64,000 nt of DNA from Sphagnum compactum. Lineage: Eukaryota > Bryophyta > Sphagnopsida > Sphagnales. The DNA is taken from NCBI GenBank assembly GCA_965153455.1, contig OZ234493.1, positions 33,284,213 to 33,348,212 of the forward strand, in the 5' to 3' direction. This document shows positions 24,948 to 37,019 of this stretch, one piece after another. The first letter of the stretch is position 1. Each line of letters begins with the position of its first letter. Below the pieces are notes generated by a model, which saw only the letters and a program-made list of their open reading frames with translations, did not search any database and was not told the origin of the DNA. The translations under genes and the position numbers were made by a program.

Positions 24948-27917
24948 CCCACCATTCACAAGGGACCCTACTAACAATTTTTTATTTACATTCATAATTA
25001 ATTGAAGAACCTTTTTTAAATGAACTTCAATTTGGGTTGAGTTTTAAATCCTCTTGTCTTTGAGGGGGAAGTGAATGTGAAAAAATAATGAAATTTTTTA
25101 TTTAATTAACATGATTTTTTGACATTTTTGGGTGCTTCTTGTATGAAAATTTTCGTATATGTGGCCACATTCAAGGTCATATTTACGTTGTTAAATGTTT
25201 TCAAAAAAATAATAATAATATCATAAACTTTAAATCAAAATCTTCATTCCTGGTTAATATTCAAACTATAGTTTAAACAATATTAAACTTACATGGTGGT
25301 ACAAATAAAATATGAATTAAGTGTGCAAATCCTTTGTGAAAATTTACCGAAAAATATGATTTAAGTTGGACAACTTATAAAAAATTAGTTGAACATGTTT
25401 TCATATAAATGCCACTAGAATTCATGTTGTACATGTGAACTCACTTTTATATTAGTTGAAAATGGTGAATTTTTTTTTTGACATTACTTTGGATTATATG
25501 AATTTGGAAGCTTTGATAATGCACACAAGTCAAAACACGTAATTAGGAGCAAAAAAGGGTGTTAGACATAATCAATCAAAATCCAACATTTATTTTTTTA
25601 TTACCATTTTAAACCATAGTAATCATGGCAAATCAGTCTTTTTTTCCTCATATGAATGTCAAGGAACTTAGAATAAAAAATCACACAATCCAATTTTAAG
25701 TTTTGGTTTTAATTTAGAACATTTGACAATGCACACCTATTGCATTAGATAAAGTCAATTTTGCAAAAGGACACATATAATATAAAAAAATTCATTGAAA
25801 AAAATATAGATGATAAGAAAATATTAGCCACACCCAAAAGGCACTCATACTTTTAAAAATGTGAAATTCTAAAACTTTAAAAATTCAAAGAATGTTTCAA
25901 AATTGCTTTAGAATTTTAGAACTTCATGCGTCCTTTACCACATATAAATGGGTTATGATGTACATGATGTATGAAAAAAATTATAGCTTAAAATATAATA
26001 AAGCTAAAGAATGTGAAATTTCAATTTTTGGTGATGACTTAAAATTTTGATCATTTTTCAAAATGAAACATTGAATCTGTAAGGAATCTGCACACTTTTT
26101 AAAATTCATATTTATTCAATAATGACTAACAAAAAAATGTGATGCATTGTGGAACATTTAAATTTTTTTACAACAAATTACAAAAAGTTCATTCAAAAAT
26201 TCATTTGCATGTAAAAGTTTGTTTTAGGAAAAAAAACATGTAGTCTTTTTCCAAAGTAATCCTTTTGTCTCCTAGTTACAGGTTTTAACCCACCCAATAT
26301 TTGTGATTGTGTCCAATATATGAGATTTTTTATGGGATGTTTATTTGGTCAAAGGTTAGAATATTGGCCAAAATTTCAAATTTAAAGACACAACCAATTG
26401 AAAATTTTCATAGAGTCTCAATCGAAATTTCATAAAAGTTTTTTTTCCGTTTATAGGCAAGCTTGTTTTTTTGGGTTGACTAATGCCTAAAAAAGGCTTA
26501 TAAATTCAATTAAGATAAAATAAAATACATCATAAGTTATGATTAGTGTCATGCATGTGCACATGGTTTTTGATATACATATTGGGTAAGCATAAATGGA
26601 AATATATAAGTGTACAGTTTTCATTTACATCCATGTAAATCCCCAAAAAACACATATACACTTACACAATTTTACACGTAATGTAAAACCATTAAAACAA
26701 TGTAAGCAAATAAATGAACACAACACATAATAACATATGCAATATCACATTTCCTCTTTTTTACTCTCCCTTTCCATGGTTCAAGACAATAGATGTGGAA
26801 ATGGAACTGGTTCAACAAAGGAAGAAAAGGAAAGGGGAAAGGGGGCAAATGCTAAGCATGCCACAAACAAAAAGGGAGGTAGGTGAGAGAGAAGAAAGGG
26901 TTAGGTGTGGAGGAATAGATCTCTTGCACAGTTTCTTTCATTGTGGTCTTGTGAGTTCATAAATGTTTCTCCCTTTTGTCTAAAGGTTGTTTGCAAGTGC
27001 AATTTGTGATATCATCAAATAGAACTCTTCACATTGTTGAAATCTTCAATATGTTTCAAATGAGCTTCTTATTCCTCATTCCTTACTTTCTTTGTCATGT
27101 TGCGTTCCCTTTTCTTGTGGTTGTCATGCAACTCATCTCATTTTGGTCTTGCAAAACAAAGTTTAGTTTAGAACAACTTCCCCATGTTGATCCTCTTCAT
27201 CTGTAATTTTTGTAGTTTTAGATGGTGGTGTTATGGTCATTTTGCAAATCCTAGCATTGGTGGAAGCTTCATCATCAACTTGTTTTAGGTGAGGTCTCCT
27301 TTGTCACCTTGCTTTCATTATAATTTTGACGTTTCAAAACGTACAATTTTCAATAAAAAGTATGAAGTGCAATACCTTTTTTTTAAACCATAATCTTTAA
27401 ATACAAGTGTAGCACGTTACCTTCATGAAGGTATTGCATCTTTAAACTTACATGATAATTTTCTTACACAATATCATGTAAGTGTATTTCAGAAACATAT
27501 TCACACATATTGTGCACATGAAAATTCCAAAATATCACATGCCATGAAATGTAAAAGTGTAAAAACTTTGACATGTAAGTGTAAACAATTTACAATTGCA
27601 TGGGTTTTCATAATGTGTAAAATTACTATTTTTTATTTATATGCACAACATTGATTATGAATTATGACCCTTGACATATTTTTTAAAATAAAGAAAAATT
27701 TTGAGAAATGATTTGAACATGAAAAACATAAAAGGCTTACACAACCTATTATATATATATTTTTAATTTCAATTTTGTGATTTAGCAAAAAGTGGGTTTT
27801 TTTTTGTTAAAAAAACACATCCATCCAAAGATTTTCTCAAACCTACTTGCTTCATAGTTATTAAAGAAACCCAAAACCTTCTTCTTGGATACTAATGAAA
27901 ATAGGTAAAATTGATAC

Positions 27918-27922
<5 letters not shown>
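24948..27922. other. AT-rich intergenic DNA
   Basis: No gene recognised. The plus frame 26714-26962 is a short charged peptide without a domain. Confidence 0.45.

Positions 27923-27960
<38 letters not shown>
27923..27960. repeat. (TG)n microsatellite, about 19 units
   Basis: An uninterrupted TG run preceded by TATA. It creates a poly(His-Thr) stretch in the minus ORF at 27782-28147, which is therefore not treated as a gene. Confidence 0.97.
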
Positions 27961-27961
<1 letters not shown>

Positions 27962-30900
27962 TAGCCCTTCATTGGAAATATGATATTTCTCTGAGAAGTT
28001 TTTCCAAAAAAGCTTGGTCTTCTTGTCAAAAATGATCTTTGGTATAGTTCCATACAAAGGACCTACATAGCAAGAAACAACTCCCTTTATTTTTACTTTG
28101 GTGTGATGCCCAACTATACCCAAACTACTGTCTAATGATATAGACATTCTATCAAAATCTGGGCGTACTCTACTTGAGCTTTTACAATTTTGACATTGAC
28201 ACTCAAGTTTTACAAGTCACGTCAAAGCTCTGCCACCACACTATGCATGTGCGTACTATAGTGATTGAGGTATGAAAAGTAAGGTTGATCACGATGGCAC
28301 ACAAGATTTGGCAAGTTTGTGGACGGCTATGATTTGAATGGGGAAACTTTTTAACACAAATTTTAAACCTTCTTGCTCCCCACCTAGCCCTTTATTTACC
28401 ACAACATGACATAAACTTGACCAATTTTATTTTTTAAATTGCCAGCTTATCACTATCCCACAACTATTTTTGGACTATTAGGGAGTACAAAAATTGCCAA
28501 AAGTGAACCGTTCAACCTTGCATTTACCCCGGGGAAGATGAGTGGTGTATTGAGGTCTCCACATTCTGTAAGTCAGCATTGTAGATGACTATCTTAATCT
28601 TATAGTTGATTACATGGTTATATAGTCAAATTTGTAGTGTTGGATAGAAGGTTGCTCTATCTTTGTTTGACCATGGACACTGGCTAATTGTAAAAAAATT
28701 ATTTGGGAGTTTGTTACATGATGAATGGCAGAGAGGAATGAAAGCAATGCAAGTGGACAATGTTGCTGAAAAGGCACTTCCAAGATTGTAACAAGAGGTG
28801 TGATGATTATGATCAATTCAAATAATTTTTGTTTTTGAAACTCCAAACATACTACAACATTTCTTTTGAAGTACATGACATGGGATGGGTTCAGCTTGTG
28901 TAATTTTGACTTTGATTACAGTAATGCAATGAACTACATATATGCCATCTTTAAAAAACCTATGTAGAAAACCATTGACAAGATGATGTGTATGTTTGTT
29001 GTTTGCAATTTTCAAACCAACATAGCAAAAGTTATTGATTTTAAAGTGACTTTTACCTATGGAAATTCTTTTTAAATTTCACAATTGAGTTTTTTGAAAA
29101 GTAATGTTTCATGAAGTCTTGGAAAAGCTTGTCTTAAATTTTTTTTTATGTCGTATCTTCCCATGAAAACTTTAATTAGGGTTTTCGAAAGAGTTGTATC
29201 CTTTAAATTCTTAAAAAAATGTTCTAAAAAACTATAACCTTTAGAGCGTTGAAGAGGTTTGTTTTAAAACCTCTTAATATATATTAAGATAAATGTTTCT
29301 TAAAAAAATAGCTTTCTTCTTAAGACCTCTGAAGTTAAACCCAATTATCATAATAGTATTAAAATGGTTGAACTTCCATGAAGTTTAATATACGTGAGGC
29401 CATAAACACAAGGCCTTGTTAATAGTAGCAAAATACATCAATTTAAAATAATGCAAAAAATGTCTAAATTATTGAATGCCAGAGTATACCATGGCAAACA
29501 TGTTAATTGTAATTGACATGAAAAAATTTCTTAAACAAATATTATATTTCCAATTGTTTGGAAAAAATGGTGAATTTATTCAATTTGTACAATTAACCTC
29601 AAGTTTCAACAAAAATACATTTAAAAATTTAGGTTTACTTTTTTACCAATGTTGGGTGGTTATTAGAAATGGAAATTAATAACCGGTAGTTCTTACAATT
29701 TAAGTTCTCAAAAATATCCAACCATGGTTTCCAAAAAATCATATAATTCATTTTTAAAATATGAAAACCAATTGTTGTATAATAAAGATCTTTGTAAAGT
29801 CACCCTATCTTTGGGCCTCCTTTCACCCCTCAACCCCTCTTTTAGTGGTATATGTAAAGTAAAGAAATTATATTAAATCTTAGTATGAAATGGTAAATCT
29901 CAGCATTTAATGCATAAGGTTCGAGAGGAATTATAGTAGTTGTACAATTAGGAGCAATGAAAATCTATGTAGCAGCAATGGAACCATTCATGAAAAGAGC
30001 CACTAGGGCCTAGTGCCCTCTGTTGGTGGGAGGAGGAGGCATGAGGATAATATGAAAAAATATGTTTAGTAATAAATTATTGACTTCATTTCAAAGTTGA
30101 AATAATCAAAGTAAGGAAATGTAAAATGGAAAATGTGGGATGAAGTTTTCCAACAATAGAAGACAGATTAAAAAAATTCACATGAAGTGATGGTAAGAAA
30201 TTAAAAAATGAAAAACATTTGAGACAAAATGAAGGAACTTTGCATGGTTTTAATAACTATAAGGTCATGGCTAATTTGAATTTAGCAACACTAATTGCAA
30301 TATTTCCATCAAGAATATTAGAATTGCTTGTATATTTTGGATGAAATTGCACAATAGGTTTGGAACTCCTTTTTTTCATCAAAAACTTGTAAGATGTATG
30401 ATGCACAATTTCCTTTGTGGTAATTGCCATAGCTAGGGTCATTGGCCATGAAACCTATGACAATAAGTTCACCTTAAAGGATTTTTGAATTCTTGTTGGT
30501 TTGGGCATTTCCACAATTTGTGAAATGCTTGATTATTTTTGCAAAATTGTAGGAACATGTTTGTATTGTGCATTCTTGGAAGGTAGATTTTCATTTGTAA
30601 CCTTAATTTCACTAACCAAACCAATGGGTTTCAAGTTACAATGAAACAAATGTTCAATCATAGGCTCAAAACTTTAAACTTCATGATCTTGTGCCTTGTT
30701 GCCCAAGAGGTTTATCACCACAACTAGGAATATTTTGCGAACTCAAGAGGTTTTCTATAGCATTCCACTTTTCCAATACTAGCAATGTGGTGGCTTTAAG
30801 CTTCAAGGCTAATGCATTTGAAGTGAGATATATGGGTGCTTTAATGCTTGACCTTGATTTAAAAGGTTACAAACTTTGTGGTAGGGCCTTATTGAGCTTT

Positions 30901-32277
30901 GGGTTGATATGAATTTTGCCAACGTCAAGAGATCCTGAAACATGACCACTGAAAGGTAGTTTAATTGACGACAAACTAGGGGCTAATTCAACTATTTGAA
31001 ATGTGGACTAGCAAATTGTAGAAGTGGGAACCTTAGGGTTTTCAAAGCACACAAAGGTTGTTGACATAATTGCATTAATTTAGTTTTTTTTGGTCTCTTG
31101 AAAATTAAAAACACATGGTGTAATGAATATGGAAGGCAGAACTTCCAAACATCTTTCCAATTGTCATAGATCCTCAGAGCCTATGACAAAAAAAAAAATT
31201 TCTTTGAGTTCTGTTTCTAGAATGGCTTTCATAAGCTTTTTTGGAAAACGTGAAGGTGCCTACAAAAGAGTGTTAAAATGATCACACGATTTCCAAACTT
31301 TTCAACATGGTTTCAATGAAACCCAAAAAGGTGCAAACGGGCTAATAGCAGCCATTGGTGCCCCTTTAGGTGACTACTTTTTGGGGAATATTCTTGGAAT
31401 ATTTTTGAAAAAAATCTTCAAAGAAATCCTTTAAAATCTTTAAAAGATTTTTTGTACTATTTTGTTAAGGTTTGTGTTAAAAATCTATTAGAAATATGTC
31501 ATTTTCAAAGTTTTCCAAATCCATTTACAAGTCTTTTTACTAAAAACAATGGCTACAAGACCTTTTACACTACTTTTGAAGGTCCAAATTTTAATGAAAT
31601 AATTTCATATTTTGGACATTTATAGAATAAAATATTACATTTGATAATGTGTAAAAAGAATTACTTATTTTCAAATTAAAATTCTTTTAAAAAAACTTTG
31701 GTGTAAAAAACATAAAATTAAGCAATGGTTACAACTGATTTTGGCTCTTAGTAACATGACTACACCCAAAACACCCAAAATCTCTCAAGATCACCAATTT
31801 CTGCTTGGACATCCCTACAAAAGAAAATCTCTAGAGAAATCATACTTGTTTGATGCACATAATGTCATCAATCATTAGTGGGGATGCTTTCATTTATCAC
31901 ACCTCTTGGAATGTAATCCTCAAATCAACAACATACAAAGGAAGAAATGACGTGTATATGATATTTTCATTATAGTGTGTAGGACTTGGAAAATAGAATT
32001 CACCTTAATAAAATTTTCCATAGATTTTCCAACACATTGTTTGCGTGGTCGTAAGAATCTCTTCAAAGGAAGCACCTTCTATAACCCCCAACAATCTCAT
32101 TGCATTCTCCAAAGACATTTTAAAAAGGAAGGGAATCATTAACCATGCATTCATTTACCTTTGCATTCAGTCACAAGGACCGCTGTTGTTGTGAATCCCT
32201 ATTCTTGAAACATGGTTATCTGAGCATGGTTCTTTACATGGGCCAACCTTGCAAAACATTACATGTTCTGAGCATGT
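27961..32277. other. AT-rich intergenic DNA
   Basis: No gene recognised. Two consecutive minus frames at 28610-29015 are open in sequence but carry no motif I can name. Plus frame 30691-30912 likewise. Confidence 0.4.
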
Positions 32278-32442
32278 CTTGAGCTTTTTTTGATAGTTTT
32301 TATGACCCATGGCCAATTTGTTTCCAAAGGCATTTCCCCTTAGATATCCACCAACAAAAGTGTTAGGGAATACCACTAGTTGAAAACCTTGATTTGCAGC
32401 CTTGGTTACCAACCTCTCCACTTTATCTAATGGGCAATGCAT
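32278..32442 (-). pseudogene. Nitrilase fragment with lost catalytic Glu
   Basis: The 55-residue stretch starting MHCPLDKVERLVTKAA, then GFQLVVFPNTFVGGYLRG and AFGNKLAMGHKNYQKKL, aligns with the N-terminal block of plant nitrilases (C-N hydrolase family). There a helix with KAERL is followed by VVFPEAFIGGYPRG and a FG..G segment. The family's catalytic Glu sits in FPEAF; here the sequence is FPNTF, so the nucleophile-activating Glu is Asn. The Lys and Cys of the triad are not found downstream: after about 32278 the frame loses similarity. The likely acceptor CCATTAG just before the matching part suggests it was once an internal exon. This is one stray exon of a dead copy. Intact relatives hydrolyse nitriles, for example beta-cyanoalanine. 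Confidence 0.75.
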
Positions 32443-33179
32443 AGATAGATAAAAATGTAATGAAGAAGGGAGTGAGCGAGCGAAGGAAAATGGTACAATT
32501 TACCGAAAGTAGTTAGAATATTATAGAAGATATTAAAAGCCTACACCACAATAGCCTGAATAAATTTACATGAGACACTAGAAACTATGTTGTCTACAAG
32601 TAAGTCTTGTGGATGATGGAAATACAAGTTGTCCCACTTCAGGATTAAACTAAACCTATGAGTGGGCACAATCCAATAGTGCATGAAAAAAAGGTTTGTA
32701 AAAAAAGAAAATGTTCCAATCTAACACCAATGATGAAAACAGAAGCTAGCATTATGTGCAATGGTGAAAAGATCATTGCTAAACTCTTAGTCTTCTTTGT
32801 GTCGATCTTTTCTCATTGCTTGTTTGTTCACTTCCTTTCTTTCTTCCATGAGAGTCATAAGAGTGCAATAACTTATTAGGAAATGGGGTGATTAGTAGGT
32901 AAGGCAAAAGGTGTTACCCCAAGTGGGTTGTGCACATGGAGGAAGAAACGTGGCATACTACCATGTGAGAAGTAGATCTACCTGCAATCTTCCACAAAAC
33001 TTGGTAGGCAGAAAATCCTAACTTTTTGTTTTGTCACACTTGGCAGACATCTGTTTTCCATTGTAGCTCCCCTTTCGGCCTACCCACAAACTATGGTGTT
33101 CCGTTTAACACTCAGCTCGAATGTTTCATGAGCCTCTTCATTCACCTTCGTGCTCACCTGCCTTTCTTCCATAGCAATG
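32443..33179. other. Intergenic DNA
   Basis: No gene recognised. Slightly higher GC than its surroundings near 32.9-33.15 kb, with no domain in any frame. Confidence 0.4.
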
Positions 33180-33545
33180 GGAACAAAAGGAATTTGATGG
33201 GAATTTGACGGGAACATGAGGAATTTTATGGGAAGTCTTTGGGAACTTGATGAGAACAAAAGGATATTGATGAAATATTGATGGGTTATTGATGGGAACA
33301 ATAGGAATTTGATGAGAATTTTTTGGGAACTTGATGGGAACAAAAGGAATTTGATTGAAACTTGATGGGAACAGAAGGAACTTAATTGAAACTTGATGGG
33401 AACAAAAGAATTTTGATGGGTTATCGATGGGAACAAGAGGAATTTGATGAAAATCATTTGGGAACTTGATGAGAACAAAAGGATTTTGATGAGATATTAG
33501 TGGGAACAAGAGGAATTCAATGGGAATTGTTTGGGAATTTGATGG
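33180..33545. repeat. GGGAAC..GGAATTTGATG minisatellite
   Basis: Variants of TGATGGGAACAAAAGGAATT recur more than ten times with spacing near 24-25 bp. A higher-order phrase beginning TTTGGGAACTTGATGAGAAC is repeated near 33238 and 33459, and related TTTGGGAACTTGATGGGAAC near 33322. On the minus strand two frames stay open as IPFVPIKFPSNSHQ-like repeats. This is an effect of the repeat, not a protein gene. Confidence 0.85.
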
Positions 33546-33550
33546 GAAAT

Positions 33551-33680
33551 CACCCACCCCTTCAAAAAGATAATAAACATCCCTTGGGGGCATGTTTGCG
33601 CCACCCAATTGGCTCACCCTTTCAAAAAACACGAAACATCCGTGGGGGCAGGTTGGTGCCACCCAATTGGCGCTTCTCAC
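33551..33680. repeat. 60-bp tandem duplication
   Basis: CCCTTCAAAAA...GGGGGCA.GTT..CGCCACCCAATTGG occurs twice with the TTCAAAAA block at 33561 and 33621. The copies adjoin the minisatellite on its right side. Confidence 0.75.
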
Positions 33681-34077
33681 ATGTTTTATGTTAATGTATT
33701 TGTTTAAGGGTCAAGCTACAAGGATAGGTGCTTCCCATGTATGGAATTTGATTTTAACAAATTGCTTAGAAGGTAGGGAAAAAAAATTAGATGGAATAGC
33801 TCAAAAGGTGGGCAGGCAATGTGTGCGTGCATGTGCACATTTTATCTGCCTACCTCCCTTTTTGCCAGTGAATTTCAAAGAGCAGGCAGGCAGAACCCAG
33901 AAGAGAATCGTAGAAGACACAAAATTTTCAAGTGTCAAGATCTCACTTGAAATCGCAGAAAAGGATGAGCGATTTGGCCTCACCAGCATCCCAAACCTCT
34001 GGAAATCGCACAAAGCCTCCTCCTCGAAAAGAAAGACAGGGTGAAACTTAGGAACTATCAAAATTGATGGTTAAGAG

Positions 34078-34530
34078 CCCCCCCCCCTGCCCCCCCCCCC
34101 CCCCCCCTGGATGCTAATGTACTGTTTTGGGCCAAAGTGAACCAACACCCACCAGTGCACCAACATGGATGGATGGTGCACTGATAGGATTCTCTTTTCT
34201 ATCCCTATGCCATCCCAGGTTGACTTTTTTTCCTTGCCCTTTCTCAGCCCTGATCTCAGATTTTTTTTACAACTTTACTTTTTCCCCACCCCCCACCCAA
34301 TTTCTTTTTGTTTTTTTCACCCACCTACTACCCCCCACTGTCCCCCTCCGACCTACTCACCTATAAATTTAAAATGTGCTACTGTCATCTCCACCCACCT
34401 ACCCACCCCCCACCCCAATCTATTTATCTACCTACTTACCTTTCCACCTTCCTACCTACCAACATTTTAAGTAGGTACCTACCAAACCCCACCTACATGG
34501 CTACACCTACCTACATGGCTACCACTCCAA
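34078..34530. repeat. Poly-C runs and pyrimidine/CCTACC tract
   Basis: Two C runs (34078-34087 and 34090-34107) precede about 400 bp in which the plus strand is mostly C and T, with repeated CCACCTACC, CCACCCCCCACC and CTACCTACC. CCACCAGTGCACCA at 34147 matches copies near 8706 and (reverse) 41145. Plus-strand ORFs here are Pro/Ser/Thr-rich artefacts of the composition. Confidence 0.8.
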
Positions 34531-34639
34531 TAGACCCCTAATGGTCAACAATGATGAGGAAAGAATAAAATGAAAGTATTACATAGAGCTTGGTTTTGTT
34601 CATTCAAACAAATAAATAAGGGGACAATTAAATTATTTG

Positions 34640-35690
34640 ACACACCCTATATAAGGGTATTGCAAGTTCTACTTGAAGAGTGTTTTCCATGGGTGTATTG
34701 CAAACCAAGTGGATAATCAAAGCAATACATGACTCCAGTTCAATTTAAATGCATTTAATGTATGTTGTATTCAAGTTCATAAAACAAAATACCCAATGAA
34801 CGTGTAATATCCATTTTGGGTAACCCTAAAATAGTTTGGGTTCCATATCATATTTTCTCAAAATTGGAGAGGTATTGCGTAGCCCTAACAAAACTTAAAA
34901 GGAATGTAATTGGGTTACACTGTAACACCATGGGCTGAATTATTTTCGTCTAAGATACTAGAGGGGTATTGTTCATGTGTGGAAGGACTCACTGAACATG
35001 CAATTTTAGGGTATCCCAGAAATACATCAAGTTCCATAACATATCTTTTGACACGTGGAGGGGAAGACCTCTACGACTTCCGCGACTTTGGAGGCCCATA
35101 ACTTTGTTTGAAAACCTCTGATTGAGGTGAGGTGTAAAGCAAAGTTGTAACCCTCATCAAAAGCTTTCCAATAGTATGTGACACATCACCTGAACGCAAG
35201 GAAATTAGGGTGATTACTAACTTTTAGTCGTTGGGAGTCAAATTGGCAATTTGACTCCCGGCCCTTCTTTTGGCCATAACTTATGTTTTAAGTGCCCAAA
35301 TGGGTAATGCGAGCCCATTTTAAACATCTACGTTCCAATAGCTTTCCAATGAAATAAGGAACTCTTCAATCCAATGCTTTTTGACCCCTAAAATTGTCAT
35401 CTAAAGATTTGGGAGTCTATTGGGATTTCAACTCCCAAAGTGGGAGTTCACTTGGGAGTCTAGGGTTCATTCCCTCACACTCTCCTGCACTCTCAGGAGC
35501 ATGAAATGTGATTCCCGGGCTTCACTCTTGGCCCGCACCTTCGCTAGCCTTTACTTTGGTCGCAAGCCCAAGGTTTGGGTTGCGACAAAAACCTTCATTT
35601 TAGTGATAATTTCATTACCTTTACCTAATGTGACTAACTTGATAATACCCTCATTTCTACCATGGTTTAGGATATTATCACAATATGGTG
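34640..35690. other. Probable decayed LTR-type non-coding DNA
   Basis: Phrases like AAAGCTTTCCAATAGTATG and AGCTTTCCAATGAAATAAGG, next to GGCCATAACTTATG, are of a style common in plant retrotransposon LTRs and leaders. A near-perfect 27-base hairpin, GGGAGTCAAATT-GGC-AATTTGACTCCC, lies at 35233-35259, and GGGAGTC recurs near 35412, 35440 and 35455. No gag or pol domain was found, so the class is an inference. Confidence 0.3.
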
Positions 35691-36680
35691 CGGGTATTGT
35701 ATTGCTTATAGGTTTTCGGTAAGGCTATGTAATACCCCTCCAAGTTCCAAGGTGAATGCAAATATCCCAAGATGATGCAGGTATTGCATTTAAAACTCCA
35801 TAACTTTGCTCAAATGGACTTTATAACATCAATGTGAAAAACGTTGTAATACCTTCATTTCCTTGAATCAACATGTCTAGCATCATATAATGAGCATGGA
35901 ATAAGTATTTTAAAAAACATTATTTTGTTTCATGGTTTACGATATTATCGCAAAATGATGCAGGTATTGTTTTCCTTAAAGGTTTTGCTAAGGGTATGCA
36001 AATACCCTTCCAAATTCCAAAAGATATGTATGGAACTTAAAGGTTTTATGGGATACCCTGAGAAGGTAGTACATGTGAATTGAATAGTTCTGGGCATGAG
36101 CAGTACCACTCCGATAGCCCAAACCAAAATAATTAAGCCCATGGTGTTTAAAGATTACCCCAAATAGGGTATTGTTTTCCTTTCAAGTTTTGGTTTAACT
36201 ATGCAGTACCCCTCCAAGTTTTAATATATATGTGATGGAGCCTAAACTATTTTTGATATACCTATAAAAAGGTATTACACGTGCATTGAATAATTCTGGG
36301 CATAAATAATATCCCTCCAACTAACATAATTCAATCCATATTGTTTATAGATTATTATCATGAGGGTATTACATCATTCTAGGTTTTGTTTAGGCAATGC
36401 AATACCCCTCCAAAAACCCATGGTGTTTGCAAATTACTCCAAATAGGGTAATGTTTTCCTTTTAAGTTTTGGTATGGCTATGCAATACCCCTCTAAGTTT
36501 CAATAGATATATGATGGAGCCTAAACAATTTTTGATATACCCTAAGAAAGGTATTGCACATGTTTTGAATAATTATGGGCATAAGCAATACCCCTCCATT
36601 AGCCTAAACCAATATAATTCAATCCATAATGCTTATAGATTACCCTCAGGGAGGTATTGCATTCCTTCTAGGTTTGAACT
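35690..36680. repeat. About 280-bp tandem repeat with GGTATTGC / GCAATACC words
   Basis: A block with GGTATTGTTTTCCTT, then TATGCAATACCCCTCCAAG, then GATGGAGCCTAAAC recurs with starts near 35690, 35969, 36173 and 36453 (spacings 279, 204 and 280). Each unit contains inverted words GGGTATTGC and GCAATACCC. The words continue beyond the array, from 34.65 kb to 38.2 kb. Copies are diverged by substitutions and indels. Confidence 0.75.
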
Positions 36681-37019
36681 TTTTATTTTTGGAGGTAAAG
36701 ACATGTTTTTGGTTTGAATGCAAGATTAGAATCATTTTTTTGATAATTTCATTAAACATACATATAAAAATATGTGAGAATGTATTTTTCACTATTAACA
36801 CAAGATGATGTAAAATGAAAGAAAAAAAATTTAAACAAAAAAACATTTATGACATCTATTACAAAAATGTGCAAAAAATGACCAAGTCCAAAACAACCCC
36901 ACCCTAAAATGGGGAACATGTCATAATGGTTGTTTCAAAGATAAATTGCTAGCCTAAATCCTGAAGACCAAAACAATACCTTGATCAAAATTGGTATAAA
37001 CTATGGGCTATCTATATCA

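Noticed and set aside
27782-28147. 121-residue minus ORF with poly(His-Thr)
   Set aside because: It is carried by the TG microsatellite; the rest has no domain.
33080-33680. Two overlapping minus ORFs of 132 and 180 residues
   Set aside because: They run through a 24-bp minisatellite and a 60-bp duplication; the peptide is only the repeat translated.
34127-34541. Pro-rich plus ORFs that look like extensins
   Set aside because: There is no signal peptide or Ser-Pro4 register, and all three frames are open because the strand is pyrimidine-only.
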